Assembly: GCF_003626735.1 (NCBI RefSeq)
Contig: NZ_RBHX01000001.1
Span: 2,790,001 to 2,854,000 of the forward strand
Length of the DNA: 64,000 nucleotides
Reading direction: 5' to 3'
Source: Microbacterium sp. CGR2
Lineage (GTDB): Bacteria; Actinomycetota; Actinomycetes; Actinomycetales; Microbacteriaceae
Shown here piece after piece: positions 25,972 to 36,733 of this stretch. The notes beneath the pieces were generated by a model. It was given only the letters and a program-made list of their open reading frames with translations. It did no database searches and was not told where the DNA came from. Each line of letters begins with the position of its first letter. The first letter of the stretch is position 1. A program made the translations under genes and the position numbers.

Positions 25972-27087
25972 ATGTCACCGCAGATCACCCCTATCGCGGA
26001 CACCGCGCAAGATCTCGAGCTCTCCGAGCGCATTCTGGCGCCCGACGGATCCCGCATCCCGAATCCGCGCCTGGACGCCTTCGTGGCGGACGTCGACGCC
26101 GCGCAGCTGCGCGCTCTGCACCGCGACATGGTCATCCTCCGCCGGATCGACGCCGAAGGGGTCGCCCTTCAGCGGCAGGGCCAGCTCGGCCTGTGGGCGC
26201 CGTGCCAGGGCCAGGAAGCGACGCAGATCGGCACGGCCAGAGCGCTTGCCCCCCAGGACTACGTGTTCCCGAGCTACCGGGAGACGGGTGTGATCTACGC
26301 TCGCGGGGCACAGCCGGGCGACTACGTCAGGATGTGGCGCGGCGAAGAAGGCGCCGGGCACGATCCGGCGACGCTCCGCGTCGCCCCGCTCCAGATCATC
26401 ATCGGGGCTCAGACGCTCCACGCGGTGGGTTACGCTCTCGGCATCCGTCATGAGGCCACGGACGAGGTCGCGGTGACGTACTTCGGTGACGGGGCGACGA
26501 GCCAGGGCGATGTCAACGAGGCGATGATCTTCGCCTCCTCCTACCAGGCCCCTGTCGTCTTCGTTTGTCAGAACAACCACTGGGCGATCTCGGAACCCGT
26601 CTCGCTGCAGTCGCAGTACCCGATCGCCGGACGCGCACCGGGCTTCGGGATCCCCAGCCTGCGCGTGGACGGGAACGACGTGCTGGCTTGCCTCGCCGCG
26701 ATGCGCTGGGCCCTCGACCACGCGCGCTCAGGCAAGGGGCCGGCCTACATCGAGGCCGTCACCTACCGAATGGGCCCGCACACGACTGCGGACGACCCGA
26801 AACGGTATCGGGACGAAGCCGAACTGGAATCGTGGCGGCGTCGCGATCCCATCGAGCGCCTCGAAGCTCACCTGCGGGCTGCGGGGCAACTCGACGAGCA
26901 TCAGCTCGCCGAGACTCAGGCCGCCGCGGACGACGTTGCGAAAGCGATGCGCGCTGCGTGCCTCGGGATGGTCACACGTCCGCCTCTGGCGGTCTTCGAC
27001 GGCGTCTACGCCGAGCCTCACACCGGACTGGATCGGCAACGCGAGGACTATGCCGCGTACCTCGCGACGTTCGAAGCAGAGGCGTGA
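25972..27087 (+). CDS. bkdA: Branched-chain 2-oxoacid dehydrogenase E1 alpha
   Basis: 371 residues. Thiamine-diphosphate-dependent decarboxylase subunit acting on keto acids from Val, Ile and Leu. The ThDP motif is GDGATSQGDVNEA ... FVCQNNHWAIS. The phosphorylation-loop region RMGPHTTADDPKRYR is typical of BCKDH/PDH alpha. Two adjacent ATGs follow GGGAGG; I chose the second (6-base spacing). It is the first gene of bkdABC, activated presumably by the divergent Lrp protein. The position beside acc genes matches Rv2497c in M. tuberculosis. Confidence 0.93.
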   Translation: MSPQITPIADTAQDLELSERILAPDGSRIPNPRLDAFVADVDAAQLRALHRDMVILRRIDAEGVALQRQGQLGLWAPCQGQEATQIGTARALAPQDYVFPSYRETGVIYARGAQPGDYVRMWRGEEGAGHDPATLRVAPLQIIIGAQTLHAVGYALGIRHEATDEVAVTYFGDGATSQGDVNEAMIFASSYQAPVVFVCQNNHWAISEPVSLQSQYPIAGRAPGFGIPSLRVDGNDVLACLAAMRWALDHARSGKGPAYIEAVTYRMGPHTTADDPKRYRDEAELESWRRRDPIERLEAHLRAAGQLDEHQLAETQAAADDVAKAMRAACLGMVTRPPLAVFDGVYAEPHTGLDRQREDYAAYLATFEAEA

Positions 27088-27089
27088 TC

Positions 27090-28100
27090 ATGACCGAACT
27101 CACCCTTGGCAAGGCACTGGGCGCGGGACTGCGTCAGGCGATGCGTGATGACGACAAGGTCGTTCTCCTCGGCGAGGACATCGGCAGGCTCGGCGGCGTC
27201 TTCCGCATCACCGACGGACTGCTCGACGAGTTCGGCGCAGCCCGCGTGATCGACACGCCGCTGGCGGAGTCGGGGATCGTCGGGATGGCCGTGGGGCTCG
27301 CATTCCGCGGATATCGACCGGTGGTCGAGATCCAATTCGACGGATTCGTCTATCCCGCATTCGATCAGATCGTCGCCCAGGTCGCGAAGCTGCACTACCG
27401 CACGCAAGGGCGGGTGAAGATGCCCATCACCATCCGCATTCCATGGGCGGGCGGCATCGGCGCCGCGGAGCACCATTCCGAGTCCCCGGAAGCCTACTTC
27501 GTGCATACCGCGGGGCTGCGCGTGGTGGCCGTTTCGAATCCCGCGGACGCCTACCGCAGCCTGCGTCAGGCGATCGCCTCTGACGATCCGGTGATCTTCT
27601 TCGAGCCCAAACGGCTGTACCACCACAAGGGTGACGTCGAACTGGAAGCACCGCTCGCCGACGCACCGCCGATGGGGCTCGCCCGGGTCGTGCGCCCGGG
27701 GACGGATGTGACGCTCATCGCCTACGGCGCGATGGTCTCGACGGCGCTGGAGGCCGCGGAGGCGGCCGAGGACGACGGTGTCTCGCTCGAGGTCATCGAT
27801 CTGCGGTCTCTCTCGCCCGTCGACTATGACTCGGTCGCTGCCTCGGTGCGCAAGACGGGTCGCGTCGTCGTCGCGCACGAGGCCTCTCGCGAAGCCGGGG
27901 TGGCGGCGGAAGTGATCGCCAGTATCACGGAGCGCTGCTTCGAATACCTCGAAGCAGCACCCCTCAGGGTCACCGGCCACGACGTTCCCTACCCTCCCGC
28001 GAAGCTCGAGAAGTACCATCTTCCCGACCTGGATCGACTCCTGGATGCTGTTGATCGCGTGCTAGATCGCCCGAACAGCTTGACGGGGGTGGAAGCATGA
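27090..28100 (+). CDS. bkdB: Branched-chain 2-oxoacid dehydrogenase E1 beta
   Basis: 336 residues, transketolase-like pyrimidine-binding subunit pairing with E1 alpha. Recognisable are VVLLGEDIGRLGGVFRIT with the ThDP-contacting Glu, RVIDTPLAESGIVGMAVGLA and PWAGGIGAAEHHSESPEAYF. The C-terminal transketolase domain has LEVIDLRSLSPVD and VVVAHEASREAGV. The ATG is 2 bases after the bkdA stop with GAGG upstream. Confidence 0.94.
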   Translation: MTELTLGKALGAGLRQAMRDDDKVVLLGEDIGRLGGVFRITDGLLDEFGAARVIDTPLAESGIVGMAVGLAFRGYRPVVEIQFDGFVYPAFDQIVAQVAKLHYRTQGRVKMPITIRIPWAGGIGAAEHHSESPEAYFVHTAGLRVVAVSNPADAYRSLRQAIASDDPVIFFEPKRLYHHKGDVELEAPLADAPPMGLARVVRPGTDVTLIAYGAMVSTALEAAEAAEDDGVSLEVIDLRSLSPVDYDSVAASVRKTGRVVVAHEASREAGVAAEVIASITERCFEYLEAAPLRVTGHDVPYPPAKLEKYHLPDLDRLLDAVDRVLDRPNSLTGVEA

Positions 28101-29476
28101 TCGAGGAATTCCGGCTGCCCGATCTCGGCGAAGGTCTCACCGAAGCGGAGGTCGTCCAGTGGCTCGTCCGGCCCGGTGACGACGTCGCGCTGAATCAGAC
28201 GCTCGCCGAGGTGGAGACAGCCAAAGCGGTCGTGGAACTGCCGTCGCCATACGCGGGCACGGTCTCGACGCTGCACGCGGAAGCGGGCGACACGGTCGCT
28301 GTCGGAGCGCCGCTCATCGCATTCGACGTCGGCGGAGACGATGACGCGTCGCCCCTCGCGGAAGCAGAAGTCGCACAGCCGAATCTCGTCGGATACGGTG
28401 CCGCCCCGACCAGCTCGCGGAGACCGGCCCGTCGTGCTCGACGGATCAGCGTCGCCGGGAGCTCCGCCGACACGGCAGTGCTCGAAGCGGCTCCGCACGA
28501 CGCCACACCGTCGGCCAGTGTCGAGACGATCGTCGAGAGGCCACGGTCGACCCCGCCCGTGCGGGCCTACGCCAAGCGACTCGGTGTCGATCTCGTCCTT
28601 GTGGCTGCGGAGCTCGGGGATCGGCCGATCACCCGGCACGATGTGGAGACGTATCTCGAGCGCGTCGCAGCGCGGTCCTCTTCGGGTTCGGCTTCCGGCC
28701 CCGTCCGGGCTGACCCTGCTCTCGCGGAGGTCCCCGATGGGCCGACGGCCGCGGTGGATGCTGCCCGCGATGCGGCGCGAGAGACGCGAATCCCTATTCG
28801 AGGCGTCCGAAAGCACACCGCGGCGGCCATGGTCCAGAGCGCGTTCACGGCGCCCCACGTCACGATCTTCCACACCGTGGATGTCACCGCCACGATCGAC
28901 CTCGTGTCGAAGCTCCGTGATGACCCGTCGCTGGGCGGGGTTCGGATCGGTCTGCTGGCTGTCGTCGCGAAAGCGGTGTGCCTCGCTCTGAGCCGCGCAC
29001 CCGGCCTCAACTCGCGCTGGGATGAGCCGGCCGGGGAGATCGTCCACTACGGGTTCGTCGACCTCGGAATCGCTGCGGCGACCGATCGCGGGCTCATCGT
29101 TCCGAACATCCGCGACGCCGAACGGATGACCCTGACAGAGTTGGCGCGCGCACTGAAGGCTCTCGCCGAGACGGCGCGCTCGGGGAAGACGACCCCCGGG
29201 GAGCTCGCGGGCGGCACGTTCTCCATCTCGAACATCGGAGTCTTCGGCGTCGATGCGGGGACGCCGATTCTGCCTCCCGGCCAGTCCGGGATTCTCGCGG
29301 TAGGGGCCGTTCGCCGGCAACCCTGGGAGCACGACGGCGAGATCGCGCTGCGCCAGCTGCTGACGCTGAGTCTCTCGTTCGACCATCGGGTGGTGGACGG
29401 GGCGGAGGGCGCGCGGTTCGTGAAGGATGTCGCCGATGTGCTCGAGGAGCCGGGAAGGGCGATGCTCTTCAGATAG
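28097..29476 (+). CDS. bkdC: Branched-chain 2-oxoacid dehydrogenase E2 (dihydrolipoyl acyltransferase)
   Basis: 459 residues. One lipoyl domain carries the modified lysine K43 in VETAKAVVEL. Next is an E1/E3-binding domain (PPVRAYAKRLGVDL ... ITRHDVETYL) and a catalytic acyltransferase domain ending SLSFDHRVVDGAEGARF with the HxxxDG motif. It transfers the acyl group to CoA. It overlaps bkdB by 4 bases. No E3 (lipoamide dehydrogenase) gene lies in the window, so a shared one elsewhere must be used. It converges on tetR with an 8-bp overlap. Confidence 0.95.
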   Translation: MIEEFRLPDLGEGLTEAEVVQWLVRPGDDVALNQTLAEVETAKAVVELPSPYAGTVSTLHAEAGDTVAVGAPLIAFDVGGDDDASPLAEAEVAQPNLVGYGAAPTSSRRPARRARRISVAGSSADTAVLEAAPHDATPSASVETIVERPRSTPPVRAYAKRLGVDLVLVAAELGDRPITRHDVETYLERVAARSSSGSASGPVRADPALAEVPDGPTAAVDAARDAARETRIPIRGVRKHTAAAMVQSAFTAPHVTIFHTVDVTATIDLVSKLRDDPSLGGVRIGLLAVVAKAVCLALSRAPGLNSRWDEPAGEIVHYGFVDLGIAAATDRGLIVPNIRDAERMTLTELARALKALAETARSGKTTPGELAGGTFSISNIGVFGVDAGTPILPPGQSGILAVGAVRRQPWEHDGEIALRQLLTLSLSFDHRVVDGAEGARFVKDVADVLEEPGRAMLFR

Positions 29477-30092
29477 CGGCGCGCAGCGCCGCTTCGGCCA
29501 TGGCGATCAGCACGCTGGCCGTACCGGCGTGCCGTCGCGCGGCGGCTCGGGTGCTGTGCGGCGTCGAGTTGATGAGACCGAAGCAGGCCTGCACACGGAG
29601 GCGCAACTCCTCCTGATCGAGCACCGTATCGTGGCGCGTGCCGGACACCGCTGCGTGCAGTGACTCCAGCGCCATCATCCACAGTTCGATGTAACCGCGC
29701 TGCAGCCTCCGCACCTCCGCGCGATCAGGCCCGGAGAGATGGGCGAGGTCACGGTCCTGCACCTGAATCACTTCAGCGTTGCCGAGCGCGAACTCGACAT
29801 GGAAGCGGATCAGGGCCCGCATCCGGCCGTCCGATGTGGCGACCTCTTCGGCGACCCGCTGCCCACCGGTGATCAGCTCCCGGCTGACCTTCACGAGCAC
29901 GGCCCCCAGGAGCGCCTGCTTCCCCGCGAAATGCCGATAGACCGCAGGGCCGGAGACACCGACGGCTGCTCCGATCTCCTCAAGGCTGACTCCCGTGTAC
30001 CCGCGCTCAGCGAACAGGCGCGCGGCAGCGTGGAGAATCGCATCGGAGCGTTCTGCTTTCGCGCGGTCGCGCGCGGTTTCCGGGGTTGTCAT
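29469..30092 (-). CDS. TetR-family regulator of the acc operon
   Basis: 207 residues. The N-terminal helix-turn-helix is residues 15-60 (AILHAAARLFAERGYTGVSL, VGVSGPAVYRHFAGKQAL). The C-terminal ligand-binding domain is helical. It is divergent from the accD1 operon, and two GTTA-N8-TAAC palindromes fill the gap, one touching its own ribosome binding region. By position it should repress both itself and the carboxylase genes and respond to an acyl-CoA intermediate, as its mycobacterial counterpart is thought to do. Confidence 0.9.
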   Translation of the reverse strand: MTTPETARDRAKAERSDAILHAAARLFAERGYTGVSLEEIGAAVGVSGPAVYRHFAGKQALLGAVLVKVSRELITGGQRVAEEVATSDGRMRALIRFHVEFALGNAEVIQVQDRDLAHLSGPDRAEVRRLQRGYIELWMMALESLHAAVSGTRHDTVLDQEELRLRVQACFGLINSTPHSTRAAARRHAGTASVLIAMAEAALRAAI

Positions 30093-30096
30093 CTCA

Positions 30097-30112
30097 GTTA
30101 ATCCTCGCTAAC
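30097..30112. promoter_or_regulatory. TetR operator candidate 1
   Basis: A 16-bp site of the form GTTA-N8-TAAC lying 4 bases upstream of the tetR start codon. It shares its form with the stronger site at 30125. Confidence 0.5.
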
Positions 30113-30124
30113 CTGAATCCACAG

Positions 30125-30140
30125 GTTAGTGCACACTAAC
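30125..30140. promoter_or_regulatory. TetR operator candidate 2
   Basis: GTTAGTG-CA-CACTAAC is a perfect 7-bp inverted repeat, 28 bp from candidate 1 and upstream of accD1. An overlapping palindrome CTAACCTG / CAGGTTAG spans 30108-30129. Confidence 0.62.
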
Positions 30141-30204
30141 CGAGGAAGCATGCACTGCGCCAGAGCGGTCGCGCGTGCGGACGTGGGTCGAGGAGGACGT
30201 CACG

Positions 30205-31758
<1,554 letters not shown>

Positions 31759-31763
31759 GTCCC

Positions 31764-33671
31764 ATGACCTTCCCCGTCGTCCTCGTCGCCAATCGAGGAG
31801 AGATCGCCCGACGCATCATCCGCACTCTGCGGCAGCAGGGGATTCGAAGTGTGGCGGTGTACAGCGACGCGGACGCTTCGGCGCCACACGTCCGCGAAGC
31901 CGATGACGCCGTGCGGCTCGGTCCTGCTCCGGCGTCGGAGTCGTATCTCGACATCGATGCGGTGATCGCCGCCGCACGCACCGTGGGAGCAGCAGCGATT
32001 CACCCGGGTTACGGCTTCCTCTCGGAGAGCGTCGGACTTGCCGAGGCCTGCGCGGAGACCGGCATCGTGTTCGTCGGCCCTTCCATCGAAGCTCTGAAGA
32101 TCATGGGCGACAAGGCACGGGCGCGCGAGCACGTGATGCGCTCGGGAGTCCCTGTCGTTCCAGGTTTCGACGCCAAGGGACTTTCCGATCTGGAGATCGC
32201 GGAGGAGGCCGAGTCCATCGGATTCCCCCTGCTGGTCAAACCCAGCGCCGGTGGCGGAGGAAAGGGAATGGAGATCGTGGGCGACGCGGCCGCGCTCGCG
32301 GGCGCGCTCGCCTCGGCACGTCGTGTCGCGGCGTCGGCGTTCGGCGACGACTCGCTCATCCTGGAACGGCTGATCCGTCGACCTCGTCATATCGAGGTGC
32401 AGATCTTCGGCGACACCCAGGGATCGGTGATCGCGCTCGGTGAACGTGAATGCACTCTGCAGCGCCGGCATCAGAAGGTTCTCGAGGAAGCACCGTCCGC
32501 CGGTATCCCCACAACCACGCGCGAACGACTCCTCGCCGCCGCGATCCAGGCGGGGGAGAGCGTCTCCTACGTCGGGGCGGGGACGGTCGAGTTCCTCGTC
32601 GATGCGGACGCTCCGGAGGAGATCTTCTTCATCGAGATGAACACACGTCTCCAGGTGGAGCATCCCGTCACCGAGGAGGTCACGGGCCTTGATCTGGTCG
32701 CCCTGCAGCTGAGCGTGGCGGCGGGCCTGCCGCTGGAGGCCGCGCCGCCGATTCGGGGCCATGCGGTGGAGGCTCGCGTCTACGCCGAGTCCCCGGAACG
32801 CGGATTCCTCCCCTCGACGGGCACGGTGCTGCTGTTCGAGCCGCCGATCGGAGTCCGCGTGGACGCGGCGGTGGAGTCGGGGAGCGAGGTGACCGGCTTC
32901 TACGATCCGATGATCGCCAAGGTCATCGCCGTCGCGGACGACCGGCGAACCGCGCTCGAACGCCTGGACGATGCGCTCTCGCGCACTGTCGTTCTCGGCG
33001 TCGAGACGAACATCGCCTTCCTTCGTCGGCTCTGCCGCGACGCCCGTGTGGCCTCCGGCGACCTCGACACCGGACTCATCGACACATTGCTTCCGTACCA
33101 CGCCGATCCACCGTCATCGGCGATGCTCGCCGCAGTCCGCAGCGAGGCGCGGACGACCGCGGAGCCGATCCGCACGAGTGCGCTGTGGCGGGAACTGCCC
33201 GGCTGGCGGCTGGGTGGCGACGCGGTGGCCCCCCATGGCGCGCGGGCGGTCCTCACCGAGGAGGGCGACATCCTCGAGTCGTCGGACGCGGCGGCTGACG
33301 GACCAGCTCCCGATGTCCGCGTCGCCAGAGACGCCGACGGAGCCGTCTGGGTGGCGGAGGCCGGCCGGTCGATGCGGCTTCGCCCGCTCGATCGGCGCCA
33401 GCGCATGCGGCACCGCCTCGCCGCTCGCGGTGGCGGCGACGTCGCAACAGATCCGGAGGCGCGCGCCCCGATGCCGGGAACCATCGTGGCGGTGCACGCG
33501 ATCGACGGCGCGACGGTCACCGCAGGAACGCCCCTCGTGGCTGTCGAGGCGATGAAGATGGAGCATCAGGTGCTCGCGCCGCACGACGGCGTGGTGCGGC
33601 TGCTGGTCGCCGTGGGCGACCAGGTGCGGCGCGACCAACCGGTCGCCCGAGTGACGACGGAGGAAAGCTGA
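31764..33671 (+). CDS. accA1: Acyl-CoA carboxylase biotin carboxylase / biotin carrier (alpha) subunit
   Basis: 635 residues. The N-terminal biotin carboxylase part starts VVLVANRGEIARRII and has the ATP-grasp glycine loop KPSAGGGGKGME and FIEMNTRLQVEHPVTEEVTG. The C-terminal biotin carrier domain has the biotinylated lysine in VEAMKMEHQV. It carboxylates its own biotin with bicarbonate and ATP for the partner AccD1. The start could also be a GTG at 31755 that overlaps the accD1 stop. Confidence 0.94.
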   Translation: MTFPVVLVANRGEIARRIIRTLRQQGIRSVAVYSDADASAPHVREADDAVRLGPAPASESYLDIDAVIAAARTVGAAAIHPGYGFLSESVGLAEACAETGIVFVGPSIEALKIMGDKARAREHVMRSGVPVVPGFDAKGLSDLEIAEEAESIGFPLLVKPSAGGGGKGMEIVGDAAALAGALASARRVAASAFGDDSLILERLIRRPRHIEVQIFGDTQGSVIALGERECTLQRRHQKVLEEAPSAGIPTTTRERLLAAAIQAGESVSYVGAGTVEFLVDADAPEEIFFIEMNTRLQVEHPVTEEVTGLDLVALQLSVAAGLPLEAAPPIRGHAVEARVYAESPERGFLPSTGTVLLFEPPIGVRVDAAVESGSEVTGFYDPMIAKVIAVADDRRTALERLDDALSRTVVLGVETNIAFLRRLCRDARVASGDLDTGLIDTLLPYHADPPSSAMLAAVRSEARTTAEPIRTSALWRELPGWRLGGDAVAPHGARAVLTEEGDILESSDAAADGPAPDVRVARDADGAVWVAEAGRSMRLRPLDRRQRMRHRLAARGGGDVATDPEARAPMPGTIVAVHAIDGATVTAGTPLVAVEAMKMEHQVLAPHDGVVRLLVAVGDQVRRDQPVARVTTEES

Positions 33672-34822
33672 TGAGGGAAGACCTGTCCGACGAAGAGCGC
33701 GAACTGGCCGCCATGGTGCGGGATTTCGCCGACACTGTCGTCGCACCGCAGTCCTACGAGGCCGATCGAACGCACACCCTGTCGATGGATGTGGTCGCGC
33801 AGATGGGTGACCTCGGTCTGTTCGGGTTGCCGTTTCCCGAGGAGTACGGCGGGCAGGGCGGCGACTACATGGCGCTGGGCCTCGCGATCGAGGCGCTCGG
33901 TCGGGTCGACCAGTCGATCGCCATCACGCTCGAGGCAGGCGTGAGCCTCGGTGCCATGCCCGTCTTCCGCTTCGGCGATGCAGAGCAGCGGCAGGAGTTG
34001 CTCCCCGACCTTCTCGCCGGACGCGCGCTGGCCGGCTTCGGTCTCACCGAACCCGAGGCCGGCAGTGATGCAGGCGCCACGCGGACCACCGCTCGCCTCG
34101 AGGATGATGAGTGGGTCATCGACGGGTCGAAGCAGTTCATCACCAACTCCGGCACGCCGATCACACGCTTCGTCACCGTCACCGCGGTCACCGGCGTCGA
34201 GAACGGCCGCAAGGAGATCTCCACGATCATCGTCCCCAACGGCACCCCGGGTTTCACCGTGGAGGCCCCCTACGACAAGGTGGGCTGGAACGCCTCCGAT
34301 ACCCACCCGCTGACCTTCCAAGGCGCGCGAGTGCCCGCGTCGAACCTCGTCGGCGAGCGCGGACAGGGATTCCGCAACTTCCTCAGCATCCTGGATGAAG
34401 GCCGGATCGCCATCGCCGCACTGTCCACCGGCGCAGCGGAAGGCTGCCTGGAAGCGGCGGTCGACTACGCGAAGAGTCGGACCGTCTTCGGGAGCGCGTT
34501 GAGCACGCGTCAAAACGCGCAGTTCACGCTCGCCCGTATGCGCGCGCGTGTGCATACCGCGCGGCTCGCGTGGCACCACGCGGCGCGGCTGCGAGATGCT
34601 CAGAAGCCGTTCGCGGAGGCAGCGGCGATCGCCAAGCTCGTGGCCGGCGAAGCGGCGATGGACAACGCCAGGGATGCGACACAGATCTTCGGCGGGAACG
34701 GGTTCATGAACGAGTTCCCGGTCGCGCGCCACTACCGGGACTCGAAGATCCTCGAGATCGGCGAGGGCACCACCGAGGTTCAGCTCCTCGTCATCGCGCG
34801 CGGGCTGGGACTCGCCGGGTAG
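33671..34822 (+). CDS. fadE19: Acyl-CoA dehydrogenase (isovaleryl-CoA type by context)
   Basis: 383 residues, FAD enzyme that makes the alpha,beta double bond of an acyl-CoA. Signatures are GFGLTEPEAGSDAGA and FITNSGTPITRF (FAD and substrate contacts), DEGRIAIAALSTGAAEG, and the C-terminal RDATQIFGGNGFMNEFPVARHYRD ending SKILEIGEGTTEVQ, where the Glu is the catalytic base in most members. The start overlaps the accA1 stop by one base, after GGAGGAAAG. The neighbours point to isovaleryl- or short branched-chain acyl-CoA. Confidence 0.92.
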   Translation: MREDLSDEERELAAMVRDFADTVVAPQSYEADRTHTLSMDVVAQMGDLGLFGLPFPEEYGGQGGDYMALGLAIEALGRVDQSIAITLEAGVSLGAMPVFRFGDAEQRQELLPDLLAGRALAGFGLTEPEAGSDAGATRTTARLEDDEWVIDGSKQFITNSGTPITRFVTVTAVTGVENGRKEISTIIVPNGTPGFTVEAPYDKVGWNASDTHPLTFQGARVPASNLVGERGQGFRNFLSILDEGRIAIAALSTGAAEGCLEAAVDYAKSRTVFGSALSTRQNAQFTLARMRARVHTARLAWHHAARLRDAQKPFAEAAAIAKLVAGEAAMDNARDATQIFGGNGFMNEFPVARHYRDSKILEIGEGTTEVQLLVIARGLGLAG

Positions 34823-34825
34823 CGT
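34820..34825 (+). promoter_or_regulatory. Possible internal -10 element before maoC
   Basis: TAGCGT, which includes the fadE19 stop codon, ends 7 bases before the ATG at 34833. It may provide a second, leaderless transcript for the last two genes. Confidence 0.35.
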
Positions 34826-34832
34826 GAACGGC

Positions 34833-35318
34833 ATGACGGTCAAGGACATCATCCAGCGCGGCCTCTATTACGAGGAGTTCGAGGCCGACGCTCGATATCT
34901 GCATCGACCGGGGCGCACGGCCACCGAAGCCGACAATGTGCTCTTCACGACGCTCACCATGAACACGCAGGCGCTGCATCTGGATGCGGCGTTCGCGGAT
35001 GTCCAGGCCCCGTTCCACGCCAGGCTCATGAACTCGATGTGGACACTGTCGACCATGGTCGGCGCCTCCGTGGCGCAGCTGACGCAGGGCACGCTGGTGG
35101 CACAGCTCGGTCTCGAGGGCATCACCTTCCCGCACCCGCTGTTCGCCGGCGACACGCTCTACACGGAGAGTGTCGTCGCGGACAAGAGACTCTCGTCGTC
35201 ACGGCCCGGTCAGGGCGTCGTGCGGATCGCCCACACCGGACGCAACCAGGACGAGAAGATCGTCGCCACCGCGACCAGGAGCGTCCTCGTGCACTGTCGA
35301 CCGGCGAGCTCGGCATGA
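34833..35318 (+). CDS. MaoC-like hydratase
   Basis: 161 residues of hotdog fold. The hydratase-type motif FPHPLFAGDTLYTESVV and the acidic/histidine-containing GRTATEADNVLFTTLTMNTQALHLDAAFA match MaoC-like enoyl-CoA hydratases. Its counterpart in M. tuberculosis (Rv2499c) sits in the same gene order. There it is linked to hydration of 3-methylglutaconyl-CoA or itaconyl-CoA, as far as I recall. A GTG at 34824 is an alternative start. The stop overlaps citE (ATGA). Confidence 0.86.
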   Translation: MTVKDIIQRGLYYEEFEADARYLHRPGRTATEADNVLFTTLTMNTQALHLDAAFADVQAPFHARLMNSMWTLSTMVGASVAQLTQGTLVAQLGLEGITFPHPLFAGDTLYTESVVADKRLSSSRPGQGVVRIAHTGRNQDEKIVATATRSVLVHCRPASSA

Positions 35319-36130
35319 GGCCGTTCGAGTGGGGGCCGGCTCTGCTGTTCTGCCCGGCGGACCGACCGGAGCGGTTTCGTACCGCGTTGGAGCGGGCGGA
35401 TGCCGTCATCCTCGACCTGGAGGATGCTGTTCTGCCGGCCGACAAGGACGCGGCGCGACAGAATCTGATCGACGCCGACGCCGACATCGACCCGGACCGA
35501 GTGATCGTTCGCGTGAACGCGCCGGACAGCGACCACTTCGCCGATGACCTGGCAGCGCTCGAGCAGACGGGCTTTCGCACCGTGATGGTCGCGAAGACGG
35601 AGAGTGCCGAGAGTCTGGGCGCGTTCGACGACCGGTACTCGCTGATCGCACTCTGCGAGACGGCGCGCGGGATTCACGCGTCGGACAGCATCGCGGCGCA
35701 TCCACTCGTGACCGCGATGATGTGGGGCGCCGAAGATCTCGTGGCCTCGCTCGGCGGTACGTCGTCGCGCGATGCCACCGGCGGATATCGCGAGGTCGCA
35801 CGCTACGCCCGCTCCCGGGTGCTGATCGAATCGAACGCTCATGGCAAGGCAGCGATCGACGCGGTCTTCCTGGATCTCGACGACACGCAGGGGCTTGAAA
35901 CCGAAGCAACGGATGCGGCCGCATCGGGTTTCCGCGCCACCGCCTGCATCCATCCGAACCAGGTGGCCGTGATACGTGCCGCCTACCGGCCGGACGAAGC
36001 GGAGGCGGAGTGGGCGCGCGCGGTGCTGCAGGCGGCCGCGCAGGAACGCGGTGTCTTCCGCTTCCGTGGGCGAATGATCGACGAGCCCGTTCTTCGGCAC
36101 GCGCGGTCGATCATCGCTCACCGCAGCTGA
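35315..36130 (+). CDS. citE: CoA ester lyase, CitE-like
   Basis: 271 residues, HpcH/HpaI aldolase TIM barrel. Mg2+ and CoA contacts are in LFCPADRPERF, ILDLEDAVLPADKDAAR, ALCETARGI and MMWGAEDLVASLGG. The stand-alone CitE of this operon type cleaves 3-hydroxy-3-methylglutaryl-CoA or citramalyl-CoA to acetyl-CoA plus acetoacetate or pyruvate. It is not the citrate lyase beta subunit, since no citF or citD is present. ATG overlaps the maoC stop. End of the operon. Confidence 0.9.
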   Translation: MRPFEWGPALLFCPADRPERFRTALERADAVILDLEDAVLPADKDAARQNLIDADADIDPDRVIVRVNAPDSDHFADDLAALEQTGFRTVMVAKTESAESLGAFDDRYSLIALCETARGIHASDSIAAHPLVTAMMWGAEDLVASLGGTSSRDATGGYREVARYARSRVLIESNAHGKAAIDAVFLDLDDTQGLETEATDAAASGFRATACIHPNQVAVIRAAYRPDEAEAEWARAVLQAAAQERGVFRFRGRMIDEPVLRHARSIIAHRS

Positions 36131-36145
36131 ACCCGATGAGCTGAA

Positions 36146-36733
36146 TCAGATGAGCTGAGTCTCGTCCAGCAGGCGCAGCGATCCGGGCGACGCTTCGAAC
36201 CGATGCGCGGACCCGTTGGCGAGCACCTGGCCGGGCCGGGGGAGCGTACCGCCGGAGACATGGTCGATGATGGCTCGGATCACGCCGCCGTGGGTCAGTA
36301 CGATGACGGACTCTGCTCGCGGGGCTGACCGTCGGCGCGCGTCGCGGGCGATGGTGTGGAGTGCGGCGATGGCGCGTTCGCCCACCTCGTGCAGAGACTC
36401 CGCTCCGGGAACGTCGGCGTGCCAGTCGCCGTACTTCTGGATGTATTCGCCGACCAGCATGCCCTCGCCGTCGCCGAACTCGCGTTCGCGCATGTCGGGC
36501 ACGACCCCGGCGACGTCTATCCCGAGTTCGCCCGCGATGATCTCGGCGGTCTCCGACGCACGGACCAGAGGGCTGGTGTAGATCGCGTGATGCGTGACGC
36601 TTCCCAGATGCTCCGCCGCTCGACGCGCGTCGGCTCGTCCGGTCTCGTTCAGGGGGATGTCGGTCGATCCCTGGATCCTTTTGGCGAGGTTCCAGTCGGT
36701 CTGTCCGTGGCGGACGAGGGTGAGGAGTGTCAC
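36146..36733 (-). CDS. Histidine phosphatase family protein
   Basis: 195 residues of the phosphoglycerate mutase-like branch. The phosphohistidine motif is LVRHGQTDWN at residues 7-16 and the second histidine is in LTHGGVIRAI. An arginine pair in TSPLVRASETA and EREFGDGEG completes the pocket. Probably a small-molecule phosphatase of unknown substrate. The GTG start at 36733 overlaps the sirtuin stop (GTGA). Confidence 0.9.
   Translation of the reverse strand: MTLLTLVRHGQTDWNLAKRIQGSTDIPLNETGRADARRAAEHLGSVTHHAIYTSPLVRASETAEIIAGELGIDVAGVVPDMREREFGDGEGMLVGEYIQKYGDWHADVPGAESLHEVGERAIAALHTIARDARRRSAPRAESVIVLTHGGVIRAIIDHVSGGTLPRPGQVLANGSAHRFEASPGSLRLLDETQLI

Noticed and set aside
35315..36130. 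Citrate lyase beta subunit
   Set aside because: No citD or citF is present. The operon context is acyl-CoA degradation, where stand-alone CitE proteins act on other CoA esters.
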